DNA from: Hydractinia symbiolongicarpus | Taxonomy: Eukaryota; Cnidaria; Hydrozoa; Anthoathecata; Hydractiniidae | Reading direction: 5' to 3' | DNA: 64,000 bases | NCBI RefSeq assembly: GCF_029227915.1 | Contig: NC_079888.1 | Location: 16,351,001 to 16,415,000, forward strand | Shown here: piece after piece, positions 36,376 through 64,000 of the stretch | Numbering within the stretch: position 1 is the stretch's first letter | How the letters are laid out: each line of letters starts with the position of its first letter | The notes under the pieces: model-generated | The model's input: only the letters and a program-made list of their open reading frames with translations | Databases searched by the model: none | Told to the model about the DNA's origin: nothing | Translations under genes and position numbers: made by a program

Positions 36376-39300
36376 GTATGTGACCAATTTTTTTTTATTT
36401 TGTTAGGGCAGGGTGGAGTACAATGTCTTTTTTTCGTCGCAATTTTCTGTTCTGTTTTGTCTTTTATATCCAACGCAACTGTAACCTAAAATTTTATGAT
36501 TCTGCCAAAAATTGGTATCCACGAAAAGGCACAGATAATTTTCACTGTATAAACCGAGAGATTTATTTTATCATAGACATCGACTCTCCTGTACTTCGAC
36601 AGATATGCAATTCAGTTTCTGTTGCGAAAAGCTGATCAATTCTGAGGCGGTTTCCCTAACACGAGAAACAACAATGTATCTTAACGCACAGACTTGACCA
36701 ATAGCTCGAAAAAATTAAAAAAATACCAAGGACTCAAAAATTGTAGTTAGAGATGTAGAACGGTAGAATAGAATTCACGATTAAAGTATGGCTGTTTTTA
36801 CGTTTTTGGCCTTGTCTCAGTAATACAGAAAAAATTGATGGCTAATTGATGGCTTTCTTAAAAATCACAATAATTTGAAGCTTTATATTATACAAACGGA
36901 ATTTAATTTACCATATGAGGTATTTACAAGATGTTTTTCCACACTTTCAAAATTGTTCGCCATTTTCCGTTGTGTTTCACCGTGTTTGCTGAACTTTGGC
37001 TATCAGGTTACAAAGAAGATCTCTGGGTGTATATAAGTGAATATGGAGTAACAGCCATTGCTAAACACAAAGTCGCTTGAATCCGCAACAAGTCGCTTTC
37101 TTCGACAAAATGTGTCACAACTGAACTAGTTTTTAAAAATGCCATATTAGGGTCTACATGATCTTCCACAAGTGCTTCAACACCACAGTGAAAATTGCAA
37201 CTGTTAACAAGACTCACTTCAAATTGAATTTAATTTGGGGATGGCCTGTGTTGACTTTTTTGTGTTTTGTGTCAAGTATAAATCTCAAAACCGCTAAAGT
37301 TTTACGTCGATCTGAGTGAGTTTAACTTTTCTAGAAAAAATAAAAAACTCATATGAACAGTCCTACGAAACACCGTATACTGAAGTGACTCAAACATGTT
37401 TGATTTCACTTCGGGTTGCATTAAGGTCATTTTAATATTTGTTAACCAACTCGTTAAATCGATGCAAAATTGTTTAGATTTTTCTCCTTGCTATTATTTT
37501 ATGGTACCTTCACACGCTATTTCACACAAGACGTTAAAATTGTTGTGAAAAATAATAAGATTATCACTCGCGAAAAAATTAAGTGGTCGTTCGAAAAATT
37601 ATTTCCTAATTCTGGAACCGCAAAAGACCTCTTTTAAATTCAATATTTTTTATTCAACAAAAGAAGTTAAAGAATAAAATTTCGCGAACATTTTATTGTA
37701 ACACATTTTGAGGGAATAAATTTTTATTTTAGTCAAAAATCGAGCATGTTTCTTCCCTTCAAATAGATGGATTTTGAGTACCTTTGTCTCGCCCTTTGTT
37801 TCCAGAGATTTTTACGTATAAGAACACAGCAAAAGCATTTTCGCCGTGTTTAAAAGGGCAAAAATCCCTTGGAACGAGGACGACCTTTATCTTATTAGGG
37901 TCTGTCATTTAGGATTTTGTCAGATGGAGAAATTACCCAGGATTCTCCGAAAGTCCAAGAAAATATTTAAAAATTGTATTGGCAGAACAAAATACCATCG
38001 GTCGTCAACTGTGGTGCCACCTTTATGAAAACGTTTTTGATGGGTACATTGATGACCTTGAATTTTTGTTTTTGTTTTTTCAAACTTACAGATAATTTTA
38101 GGTTTAGATTTTTTCACCATTTTTTCCCTGCTAATAAGAATCCCTATCTTTAATCTCTCGCACCCTTAAACATGATAAATTTCACTCCTCCCCCATCTCA
38201 ACTCTCTGGAACGTCCGAATCACGACGAAGTAGCAATAGGTGGAAAGAAGTTAATCAAAAGACGATAGACACGTTTACTTTTTTCTTCATGAAAATCTGA
38301 AAATATGATATAGCATTCCCGCGAAATTAAAAGTATGCTCAAAATTTTGTGTTTTTTTTCTGCTCGCGCAAGCTTCCACCCTTCAAGTAGTAAGTATATA
38401 GTTTCTGATTTTATCTTTGTTACTATTTCTTTGCTAAATTTATTGTAGTCTAGACCTTGTGTGTTTTATCTCATCAGTGGTAAAGGGACTGAAATCTCGA
38501 CTCGCTGCAAACGTCTGTCATTTTTTAAATAAGTGGCAAAGAATGACGGAGTTATCTAGTTATCATTTAGTTTGTAGCTATTCAAGAGCACAATTGCGAA
38601 TACACGATTTAGACGTAATTTGGCGGGGAAAAACTTTCGCGATTTTGTGTAAATGGAGAATTTTAGTTCGAAAGCTTTCGCGAATGGTGGTAGTATTTCC
38701 ATAAGCAAAAATAAGCAGTGTCATCATGGCCTTTTTGGGATGAAATACTAAGCGCTAGTATAAAGAAAAAAACATTTTTGCCGAACCCGCGAAATGTAAA
38801 ATCGGGCTTTATTTGCGAAAATTATAACCCGCGAAAGTTGAAGCTTGTCACGTAGACAATTCTTCGCAGTTTTGCGGAAAAAACCTTTGCGAATTTCGTT
38901 TGAATATTTCACACTTGAAAAATCTCGCATAATGACAAATGCATACATTTAGAATATCGTGTACAGCCCGCTGGCGGTCGCCTATCCACATGTTTTACAC
39001 TGCACTTGCACTAGTGTTGTAGCAAAAAAAACTGATACCGTAAAGTTAGGGTTTCTCTTTGTTACAGCAACACGAAATTTATAGCGTACTCATCGATAAA
39101 GTTTTTGACCAATATCCAAGTATATCGAAACTGTATAAGAGCGTTAACTTTTAGATATAGAAAGGATATTACATTTTTTCTTTAATATGTTATATATATA
39201 TATTAGAACTATATAATAAATTTACAATATTAAAAATATATTAACTGGAGACTTTGTAAACCACATTCAATAAAATTTGTTCATACATTCTACGAATTTT

Positions 39301-39481
39301 ATGCTCATGAACACAATTTCGAAAACAAAGGAAATAACAGTACTTTTAAAAAAATATGGGTCAATTAATTCTGTTATGACTTCACGCGACAAGCAGGGCT
39401 TTTTAAAATATTTATCGTCAGAATTATCTTCACATTACTGGAGTGTATTCGATGATGTAACCCCACTTTTCGCAGTTGGTA
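36376..39481. other. Stretch with no identified exon
   Basis: Downstream exons of the ZnF-UBP gene are expected here. A strong acceptor (ccctttgtttccag, ending 37808) is followed by a frame containing FTYKNTAKAF, weakly like the last ZnF-UBP strand, but splicing from 36375 creates an immediate stop. 38340-38940 has repeated cgcgaaa/ttcgcg phrases typical of decayed inverted repeats. Confidence 0.4.
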
Positions 39482-55188
<15,707 letters not shown>

Positions 55189-57696
55189 TATCTAAAAACT
55201 AAAAAACACAATACAAGTAAAGAGCGTCATATTGCAGAAAGAAATTCGAAAATAAGTTTGTATTTTTGAATGCATAAAATAACTTAAAAACAATAAAAGA
55301 ATAAATTTGCAAAAAAGTAACCTGCTAAACATTTTATTGGGTAAAACACTTTTTTCTTATTTCTAAATGAAATGAAAGATACTTACAGAAAGACAATAAA
55401 GCATATAATATGACATATATTTTTAACACAAAAATGTTTGCTAAATTGTTTTACTTGATTTTACTAAATTTGCAGTATACAAATTTGCATTTTTATTTGA
55501 ATATATACTTTTAATGAAAATTTTCAGGATTGACGCAACTTACGAAAGTTTGTAAATGCAATGCACTTAGAAAAAATACAATTTTTATTCAAGACCTTTG
55601 GCGATATTGACTAGCATGACTATGTGGCAGGTTTTCTTGTCATAATTTTAATTTTTACTACAAAAAAAAGAAAAAACAAACTGTTTTTTGCAAAAACACA
55701 AGATCCTGAACTTATGACATGTCATGTTAGAATTTTCTTTACATTTCAAAGGGTACCTCAAATCACATACATATGTCACATGTAATATACCTGTAGATGC
55801 AAATGGATATTTCATAAATGTCACAGGATTTTGCACTAGTTATTAACACTCTAAGGCTCTAAAAAGTATATATAATATATCTTTGGGAAAGTGTCAGAAA
55901 AATATGAATTCAATTCAATGTTTACAGAAAACAGAATGAAAAAGATAAGAAAGTTTCTGAGTCATAAGTTCAGAAAATGTATTCTCACATGTGCACAAAA
56001 ATTTACTTTCTGATCAAACTGTTATAACGTAAAAATATGTAAATAAGTAGAAATTTGCCTTTACAAGAATAATTTTTGCAACATTTAAATACTTTCGCAA
56101 AACAAACATCAGTTTGAGAAAATCTGGTCAAATTTGTCAAAATATGCCAAATTAAACCCCTAAAAACATTTAAAACTGCAAGAGATATCACACCAATTTA
56201 CCAATTAACTATTATATACTTTTCAGAGTGACTAAATTATAGTATAAACCAACATCACACCTTCTTTAAAATATAGAAAAGTTGATAAAAATTTTATTTT
56301 AAAAGTTATCAGTTTCAGGTAGCTTATAAACAACAAAGCTAAAATATTTAGATTGTACTTATTATACACAACACAAACTCATAAAAACTAGCAATTTAAA
56401 GGCTATCATACAAATGTTATTATGCACAAAAACCTAAAAAGACGTACTTTTATTAAAGCAGAAAAGATTACTTCCATAAAAACTTTAAGATTAGAATCTT
56501 TCTCATTTACAAATTGTCATGAAAAAAATTTAAGATACAAAGCTTAGGCAAACAATTTTAAATCCTATTTGCTACATTTTTTTGTAACACACCAAAAACA
56601 AAATAAATTTTCAGTAAATTTAAAAGAAAGAAAATAGCGAAAAAAAACAATTGTGTCATTGACAGTATAAATTTCCAACAATCTAAAACTGTGTCAGGGG
56701 CTGATCCAGAAATTTATTTTGGGCGTCCATAGCGCTGAAGATAAAAAAACTTTTAGGGCAATAAAAATATATGGGTTTATCATATCGTTTCCTTTTTTAG
56801 TATAGAACATAATTCCTTCATGAAAATATATCTTCTCTGTGATTAAAAATACATATAAATATAAGTTATAAAATATCCAGAAAATAAGAGATAATGCAAT
56901 TTTGAAGCATTTTAAATAGTGTGTTTCTAAGTTGGGCGCCCAAATTAGATGTCCCCAAAATTAGTATACCAATGTCCTAATTGGCTTGGATCAGCCTTTT
57001 TGAGTTCACATTTAAAAAATTAGAGCAAAACTGTTTAAAGTCTATTCCCATAACTGTTCACTTTTTCCTAAAAACATCACCCACTGTAGCATTTGCGTTA
57101 AATAAATTGTATATTAAGTACAAAAGAAGCGTTAAAAGAATTAAAATATATAACATTAACTTTATATTATTAACTTTATATAAAAATCAATTATAATTAC
57201 ATTTATTAATTTCTATCAAATCCAAAGCATAGTATTACGTAGTAAATATTTGGAATCTAAAACTATGCTGATTCACATTTTTTACTTTGAAACAAAGAAG
57301 CAACTACAAATTTCAACTTCATAGTCATACCATAAGAAAATAAAAGCATATCAAAGCTACACAGCTTTTTTATAGTTATTAAAGAGAACCTCGCACAGGA
57401 CGTTTCGTAGGTTTTTTACGTATGCTTACAACAAGAGTCAAAGCAATGACAAGGAACAATACTGTAGAAGATAATTTAAATCTGTTTTATTTAAATATTT
57501 AAAAATTAAATTCTGAGTTGAAAAAAATTATATAAAAGAGTCAATTTTCAGACAACAAGAATAGTTTATGTATGATATTGATGTTAGAAACGTAAATATA
57601 CCTCTCAAATTAACAAGAACCTATGAAGATCTGTGTATGTCTATGTACAATATCTCACTGATGGTGTTTACCAGTGTATACTATTTTTGTTTGTGG
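55189..57696. other. AT-rich spacer between LRGUK and the next gene
   Basis: No coding signature. A ttttag acceptor lies three bases before the LRGUK ATG, so a 5' UTR exon or a spliced-leader acceptor is possible. An AATAAA on the minus strand at 57486-57491 probably serves the upstream 57697-58302 gene. Confidence 0.5.
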
Positions 57697-58302
57697 CTAT
57701 TTTGTCTCTGATTTTAAATATGAAGGACAATCTTCTCTCTTCTTCAAATAAACAAACTCATTTGCAGCAGTGTGGTGACCAGGGAAATCAGTAATTGTAT
57801 GAGCATCCACATTTCTGAACTCAAAGGTCTCCTTCGCAGGAAATGGATAGTAAAATCGATTAACCTTCTTGTGTTTACTACCTGTTAAATCTCTATACTG
57901 ATCACGATGAGTTTCTGTTTCACTTATGTAGCTTTGATCTCGATATGTTTCCCGGTCGTAATGCCTATTTGTGAGCGTATACAGAGGATTGTTGTGAATG
58001 ATTGGAAAACGTGCTTCTCTCTGCGCCTTTCGGGCACCAAGAGCAATATCAGGTTTATCGCTAAGCAATGTTGGCCTAACAGGAGACCTCATAATGAGCA
58101 AATTATTTGATAATATTTGCTCAGCACGTTTTGATCGTCTGTAATCTTGAAACCATTTTTCTGTACCTTGGTTTGGATGATAATCATTTGTTCCAGGTAT
58201 GAGCATTGGAGGTTGATAATATTTAGAGGCACTTTGATGGTATGGATTTCGATATGCATCTTGTGTGGATGTTAAGAACTTGTCTAGTATATGATTGGCC
58301 AT
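57697..58302 (-). CDS. Uncharacterised 201-residue protein, single coding exon
   Basis: I chose ATG 58302-58300 because an acceptor-like tataatttag sits 19 bases upstream; an in-frame ATG at 58362 would add 20 residues. The protein begins MANHILDKFLTSTQDAYRNP and is rich in Tyr, Arg, His and Pro, with repeated short turns (YYQPPMLIPG, HHTAANEFVYLKK) and a basic centre (DYRRSKRAEQ, GARKAQREARFP). No signal peptide, membrane span, coiled coil or catalytic motif is visible. Such composition is common in small axonemal or microtubule inner proteins, and the neighbour LRGUK is a ciliary/sperm protein, but that is only a suggestion. AATAAA follows about 206 bases after the stop. Confidence 0.75.
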   Translation of the reverse strand: MANHILDKFLTSTQDAYRNPYHQSASKYYQPPMLIPGTNDYHPNQGTEKWFQDYRRSKRAEQILSNNLLIMRSPVRPTLLSDKPDIALGARKAQREARFPIIHNNPLYTLTNRHYDRETYRDQSYISETETHRDQYRDLTGSKHKKVNRFYYPFPAKETFEFRNVDAHTITDFPGHHTAANEFVYLKKREDCPSYLKSETK

Positions 58303-60272
58303 TTTGTTTATGCTATTTTTACCTAAATTATATACAATACAACGTGAAAAATCATATGACATAAAAACTGCTACAATTGGTGCAATTCCAATATCAGTGT
58401 TTTTAAAATTATTTGTATCAATGTTGAGCAGTTTTCATACAGTAATGTGCAAACATGTACACGAACTCCCAAACTTTTGAAACATTGGACAGTCATCTAT
58501 AGCCATAGATTGATCCATACTTTCATCTAACTGATAGTCAGGGAAAACTGCCAAGTAAGAATTTACTTTAGATTGAAACCAAGCACAAAATTGACTATAT
58601 AAAGTCTATATAAATTATATATAAATTAAGCAATTTGAAAAAAAAGCAAGATCTTTAGGTTGTTTTGGCAACATAAGTTTCTTTAATAATAACACCTAAT
58701 TTTCAACAAATTAAGTAATACTTACCTAAAATAATAAGAAAAATAATAAATATAAAATAAAAGAAAAAGAATGATGTAATTTGCCAAATTAGGATCTTTA
58801 GGCACATTTAGTTATATTAGGAATCGGTTGTTTAGGGATTGTCTTCCACATTATATGAAATAAAACGATTATCACTGTTTTGAGATCGTATCTTTATTTT
58901 TTTCAAATCATTTATAAATTATTTCGCGGATCTGATATAAATTTGATCAGATTTTGATTTGTTTTTAGCGAATGGATAAAATTAAAGCTAGGCTTTCTAA
59001 TGGTGCAAAAATATTTTTTTACAAAATCAATTTAAATTAAATTTTTTTAAAAATAATAGATTAAAAGTAAGGATGTGCATTAAATAGCATTAGCTTGGCG
59101 TGGTGATAACCTCACAGAGAGGTATTCTTTTTTTATTATGAAAGAGTCAATTTTTGTGGAGCTAAGCGAAGCCCATTTCCGATGTCAACAGTGTGGGCGT
59201 ATATTAAATTTCTGCCATTTTCCTTGTATATAGGTGAAATTTTGAGTTGGACCAGCGTGGTAGGTGTTTGGGGCATAAGACACTCAAGCATAGCCGTGGT
59301 CACTTTTTCTGAGCACAGTTGAATAACAAAGGTACAAAGTTTGGAGCAAACTTAAACAAAAAAGGGCTGCCAAGCGACGATTTGTTGTGATTTGACTTCT
59401 CTGCGTAAAGTAGAGAAAGAGTATGTATATATCATTGTTTTTACATCTAATGAACCCCTTGATAATCTTGCTCGCAACTAAAGCTAGCTAACCTAAAACT
59501 ATAACTAATTCGTCAGACAAATTGGTTACTTAACTAGTATAAAACTACCAAATACAGTTACCTACTTAGCAGGCATAAAAGTTGACTGTAGCTAGCATAT
59601 AAAAAAATTCTAACTTGTATAATCACTAAACTATACGTTGTCAACATGTTTTTATTTGAAGTTATGATTATGTATTTTATTAAAGACATCTTTTATTTTT
59701 TTTGAAGACAATAGACTTCTTTCATTATTTTTAGGATAAAATTTTGTTAGGATGTGTATTTGACTGAAAAAAACTTGTTTGTGTTGCTTTTGAAATTATA
59801 TTGATATAGTAACTATAAATTTGAATATCGAGGTTTCCAAAAATTGTATCTTAACACCCTGTGGCTGGGAATATTCCTAAAAATTTTCTAAGATTTATGA
59901 GGTTTTTGGGGAGGGTTTTTTTCTTATATTATATAAAAAATGTCTATATATATATATCACATAAAATTTCCTGATCAGGGCAACCTCATAATTTCTACAT
60001 TGGTTAATAATTTCCTGATAAAAAAAACAAGAACATTTCTGTTTCTATAACTTGACCTGAATGAACTAACCCATGAAATATCGTGTCTAGAAGAGACTGT
60101 GTTTTTGCTAACACAGAAGCCCCATGACATATCGCCTCAAATCAAACCTTATTTGCTTTGGTGCAAAAGGTTTGATTGGAGCGGTTTTAGAATTTCCCCT
60201 TTAAAGCAGAAGACAATAATACAAATAACCAATGACCAATTATCATATTATTTAAAACGTTATCTATCTAAG
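58303..60272. other. AT-rich intergenic stretch, nothing recognised
   Basis: No domain-bearing frame. It should contain the promoter and any 5' UTR exon of the 57697-58302 gene, but no motif stands out. Confidence 0.5.
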
Positions 60273-60515
60273 TATTTGTTATCACCCAATGGCCAATGAC
60301 CAACGACCAACGATGACGATCATGAAAAAGTATTTGTTATCATCCAACGGCCAACGACCAACGATGACAATCAAGAAAAAACATTTGTTATCATCCAACG
60401 GCCAACGACCAACAATGACAATTAGGAAAAATTACTTTTATGGTCCAACGACCAACTACCAACGAAACGATTACGAGCAGCAAATGGTTACGAGCCAACG
60501 GCCAACGACCAACGT
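60273..60515 (+). repeat. 51-bp tandem repeat, frame-preserving
   Basis: About four units built on tatttgttatcatccaacgg then ccaacgaccaacgatgac. Because the unit is 51 bases, one plus-strand frame (60289-60534) stays open and reads as a 17-residue repeat (LLSSNGQRPTMTI). There is no evidence that it is translated; the first three units are the most regular. Confidence 0.85.
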
Positions 60516-60859
60516 TAATTATATAAATCTATAAATCCTAGTAGGTGGACATTTTAAAATTTCATATTAGCTGCAAATTAAATACACAAAAATAATAGCC
60601 TGGTGATAAATTGTTTAAAAGGATTCCCGCATAGAATTTATACCTAATAATTTTTGTTCTTGTCAATTCTCCTATCTGTCTGTTCTTGAGTGGAAATATA
60701 TCTAATCTCAAATGGAAATCTTTAAAGTTAAATAATAAAAACGAAGAAAAAGCCTTTTTTTAAAATTGTAACAAAATTTTTGAAAAACTTTTTATCTTGT
60801 AATTTAAATTAAGAATCCATTGAAAAAATCAGAAAGTAATTTATGTAAATGCGAAAATT

Positions 60860-61714
60860 TCATCTGACAAATACACAGAAGATAAGTCGCAAATAAATTT
60901 TGAAAATATATCTTTATCCTTGTTAGCATATCTCCACATAAATTCAATGTAAGATAAAAAGTGAGATTTTTTTACTCCAAATGATGGTAATGTTGATTTA
61001 ACCTGCCTCCAGTGTCCTTCAATTTTATTTGTATGATCTCTGTTACAGTTAACAAATTCAATTTAGTGGTTAACTTTTAAATGTTGAAAATCTAATTCAC
61101 TTAAAATATCATATGGTTTTTAAAAATCTGAAACTATAGTTGTACCAGGCAGGATCCAATTTTTTATTAAAGGTATCAGAGTTTCTCTGTCTCTCTTTTC
61201 TACCACTACAAGAAAGTTCTTTCGCGATTATCCCACCACAAACCCACTGTCCATGGCATGGTATTTACGCTTTTCAAACTTACTCTTGCCAATTTGAACT
61301 AGTACACCTTTACCGCCAATCTTTGATGAATTTTGGAAGAGTAATACTTCACACGTTTCTCGGCAAAACATATCCCAGTCACAGCAGTAGAACTTGATAC
61401 ATTTGTTTGGCTATTTGATTTTGATCGATACCAGTGGTCCACCAAAACGTCATTTCAATCACCTCTTCTATCGCCAAATTAGACTTTTCAAACCAGCTAC
61501 CTTTGCCAATTGACGTTTCAATAAAATGACCGTTCTTTTGGCATTTATCGCATTTTCTTTGTTTGATTAACAAATTGTTATCAAAACACCACGATAAGGC
61601 ATTCTCTTTGGTATCTGTGATGTTTGTTATGAAGTATTTGTGTGTTGTAAATGCTGTTTTATCGGATGAGCGGATAAATCGATCATAACTGTTATTTGAA
61701 GGTCCAAATTGCAT
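60860..61714 (-). pseudogene. Merlin-like (ISXO2/IS1016-type) transposase pseudogene
   Basis: From 61714 on the minus strand: WCFDNNLLIKQRKCDKCQ (N-terminal zinc ribbon with C-x2-C), then TFWWTTGIDQNQIAKQMYQ, then IGGKGVLVQIGKSKFEKRKY, TLIPLIKNWILPGTTIVSDF, HTNKIEGHWRQVKSTLPSFG and a final FLSYIEFMWRY. This is the order of ISXO2-like DDE transposases, found in eukaryotes as Merlin transposons. The frame is broken in at least three places (after SGFVVG, after SDF, and before EFVN), so it is dead. Terminal repeats were not identified. It directly precedes the Copia-like element. Confidence 0.75.
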
Positions 61715-61836
61715 TGACTTGTCATGACTAACACCATTGACACCACATTGTGTCCCCCGGCTTTTAATCTTTATAACGGTAGGTAACCCATGTTACGATT
61801 TAATCAGAAATTAATCAATTTTGTAGACCTTCATCA

Positions 61837-64000
61837 ATGACAATGAATGATTATATTATTGAGTTTGAAAGACTATCCAACAAGCTCAAAAATTACGATA
61901 TGGAATTACCTGAAGGAGTTTTAGCTTATCGTTTCATTAACAGTTCAAATATTTCGGAAAGTCATAAGCAGCTTATTAGAGCAACTTTAACAGAACTAAA
62001 ATACACCAAAGCCAAAGAGCAGCTAAAAAAGATTTTTAGTGATCCTTCAAATTTTATGACTGGTCAAGGTAGTGACGATATCAAAATAGAGAAGACTGAA
62101 GACATTTACTATGGAGCTACGTACAGACAAAATAAAACTCAAAGTCGATCTAGAGACAACAGAAGAACATATACACGAAAATTTGCAGATGGGAATAGAA
62201 GATTGAACCCATTAGATAGAAATGGTGAGCCTAGTAGATGACCTATCTGTGGATCAGTTTTTCACTGGGCAAAGTCATGCTCAGATACACTTCAGGGACA
62301 GGAAAACAAAACAAAACAAGCACCTGATGAAGTTCAGGTAACCCTTATTGAAAAATGCATGACAAAGAAACTTTAACCATGGCAATACTTCACTCTTGAT
62401 GTACCAAAACAGTTTGTGGTGAAGATTGGTTGCAATGTTATCTGAACACATTGAATGATGGAGAGTTAAAGTCTGTGATTGAAAGAAAAAGTGCAACAAT
62501 ATTCAAGTTTGGAAGTGGTAAACATGTGACATCTGTTAAAAATGTCACCTTACCTACAATAATTGCTGGACGAAGCGTGATGTTATCCACAGATGTGGTG
62601 CAAATACCATTACCCTTATTGCTAAGCAAGGAAGCTATGAAAAAGGCAAACACTAGAATAGACATTGCCAACGATAAAATAATTATCTTCAACACAGATA
62701 TACCAGTTTCTTTCAGTTCCTGTGGTCATTACTGTATTCCAATAGGAAGAGTTGGAAAGTTCAAAGAAGGAGACATTAAAGAAGAAGCACTTGCTATATG
62801 TAATTTTTTACAACAGAAAATACCACTGCAAAGGAAGGCTGCTGCAGTCAAACTTCATCGACAGTTCAGTCATCCTAATAGTTCAAGACTAAAACAGTTG
62901 CTGATAGATGCAAATATTAATGATGTTGAGATCTTTATTCATCTTGATGAGCTTGAGCATTCCTGCCAAATTTGTTTGAAATTCAAAAAGCCAAAGCCAA
63001 CCACGATTGTAGGTTTTCCAATGGCAAGACGATTCAATGAAACAGTAGCATTAGATCTGAAAGAATGGTCAGATTCGCCGAAGGTTTGGTTTAGTTGACC
63101 ATTTTACTCGCTACGGTACTTCGTGCGTCATCAAAACAAAAAGGAAAGAAGAAATAATCAAACGAATCTTTCAAATATGGATTTCCATATTTGGTTCTGC
63201 TGAAAAATTTCTTATTGATAACAGCGGAGAATTTGCAAATGAGGATTTTGTATCGATGTGTGAAAATGCCAACATCAGAATATGCACAACAGCTGCAGAA
63301 AGCCCTTGGAGCAATGGTTTGGTGGAAATACATAATGCTATTCTTGGTTATAATGTTAGCAAGATGATGGAGGATAAAGTTACAGTCAATTTGGACATGG
63401 CAGTAGCCTAGTCAGTGAGCGCCAAAAATTCCCTGAAAAATGTCAATGGCTACAGTCCGAACCAACTTGTTTTTGGATTCAACCCAAATCTTCCGAACTG
63501 CGATAATGCGAAGTTACCAGCTTTAGAAAGAAAGACTTCCAGTGAGATTGTTGCAACAAATCTAAATGCTATGAACGCTGCACGAAAGGCATTCATACAA
63601 AGTGAATCAGCGGAAAAGGTTAGAAGAGCATTAAGGGATCAAACAAGAACGTCAGGTGATGATAGATTTGAAACTGGGGACAAGGTATTTTACAAAAGAA
63701 ACACAAGCAATGCTCGGAAAGGCCCAGGTAGTGTCATAGGACAGGATGGCAAACAGGTTTTAATAAAACATGGCAGTTCGTATGTCCGTGTGCACCCTTG
63801 TCGTATCCAAAGAGACACAGGCTTTTCTCTGATTGATGCTACTCCCATAGAAAGTTGCAGAAATAAACCAATAACATCTTTAACCCACACTGATAATCCT
63901 ATGAATGAAGAAGTAGTAGGTGATGGAGATAGTGATGACAGTGCTGAAAATTCTGATATTAATTTGCAGAACTTCCAAAGTGATGAACCAGAAAGAAGGG
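61837..64000 (+). mobile_element. Copia-like LTR retrotransposon, degraded gag-pol, truncated at window edge
   Basis: Gag-like frame 61837-62241 (DYIIEFERLSNKLKNYDMEL, ATLTELKY) leads to a zinc knuckle PICGSVFHWAKSC whose first Cys codon is now a TGA stop. The protease region (62330-62450) has a frameshift at the expected catalytic Asp. Integrase follows: HRQFSHPNSSRLKQ with a His/Cys zinc site (CQICLKF), then the core with LDLKEW, LIDNSGEF and SPWSNGLVEIHN, so the D, D and E residues remain. A frameshift near 63085 and a TAG at 63410, both inside the integrase, make it non-functional. No LTR is visible at the left. The right part continues outside the window before any reverse transcriptase. 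Confidence 0.82.

Noticed and set aside
37809-37908. Last exon of the ZnF-UBP gene (KNTAKAF segment)
   Set aside because: The acceptor is good, but joining it to 36375 makes TAG, and the other phases stop within a few codons.

Overview
The window looks like nuclear DNA of an invertebrate animal. It is AT-rich, its genes are split by many GT-AG introns, and it is full of short transposon relics. The gene content (an L1/contactin-type adhesion protein, a DAZ/Boule RNA-binding protein, an LRGUK orthologue) is metazoan. The transposon mix (Merlin-like, Copia-like, tRNA-SINE, many short inverted-repeat elements) and the compact introns fit a cnidarian, perhaps a hydrozoan. That placement is inference, because no ribosomal or mitochondrial marker is present.

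Layout. 1-11074 (minus): the 5' part of a secreted or membrane adhesion protein with a signal peptide, six Ig domains and the start of a fibronectin III domain, in nine coding exons; it runs off the left edge. Its introns hold a LINE relic, a cluster of opposed tRNA-derived SINEs and a 1.9 kb inverted-repeat element. 11075-18284: no gene seen; it holds a MITE, two hairpins, a degraded LINE zinc-finger fragment and a poly-C tract. 18285-21349 (plus): a DAZ/Boule-like RRM gene whose 5' exon structure is unresolved. 21420-27118: no confident gene. 27119-29113 (plus): a two-exon gene for a 215-residue protein I do not recognise. 29114-36164: mostly repeats. 36165-36375 (plus): one HDAC6-type ZnF-UBP exon. 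39482-55188 (minus): a complete 19-exon LRGUK gene of 692 residues. 57697-58302 (minus): an intronless 201-residue protein of unknown family. 60273 onward: a 51-bp tandem repeat, a Merlin-like (ISXO2/IS1016-type) transposase pseudogene on the minus strand and a degraded Copia-like gag-pol on the plus strand that runs off the right edge.

All splice junctions in the Ig gene (nine exons) and the LRGUK gene (19 exons) were followed by eye, and every neighbouring pair keeps reading frame, so these two models are strong. DAZ/Boule and LRGUK proteins both have known germline or sperm roles in other animals, but nothing here shows co-regulation. I found no convincing new multi-gene system. The best leads are two unknown genes, a non-canonical LRGUK P-loop, a long AAT microsatellite pressed against an LRGUK 3' splice site, and several uncatalogued inverted-repeat elements.
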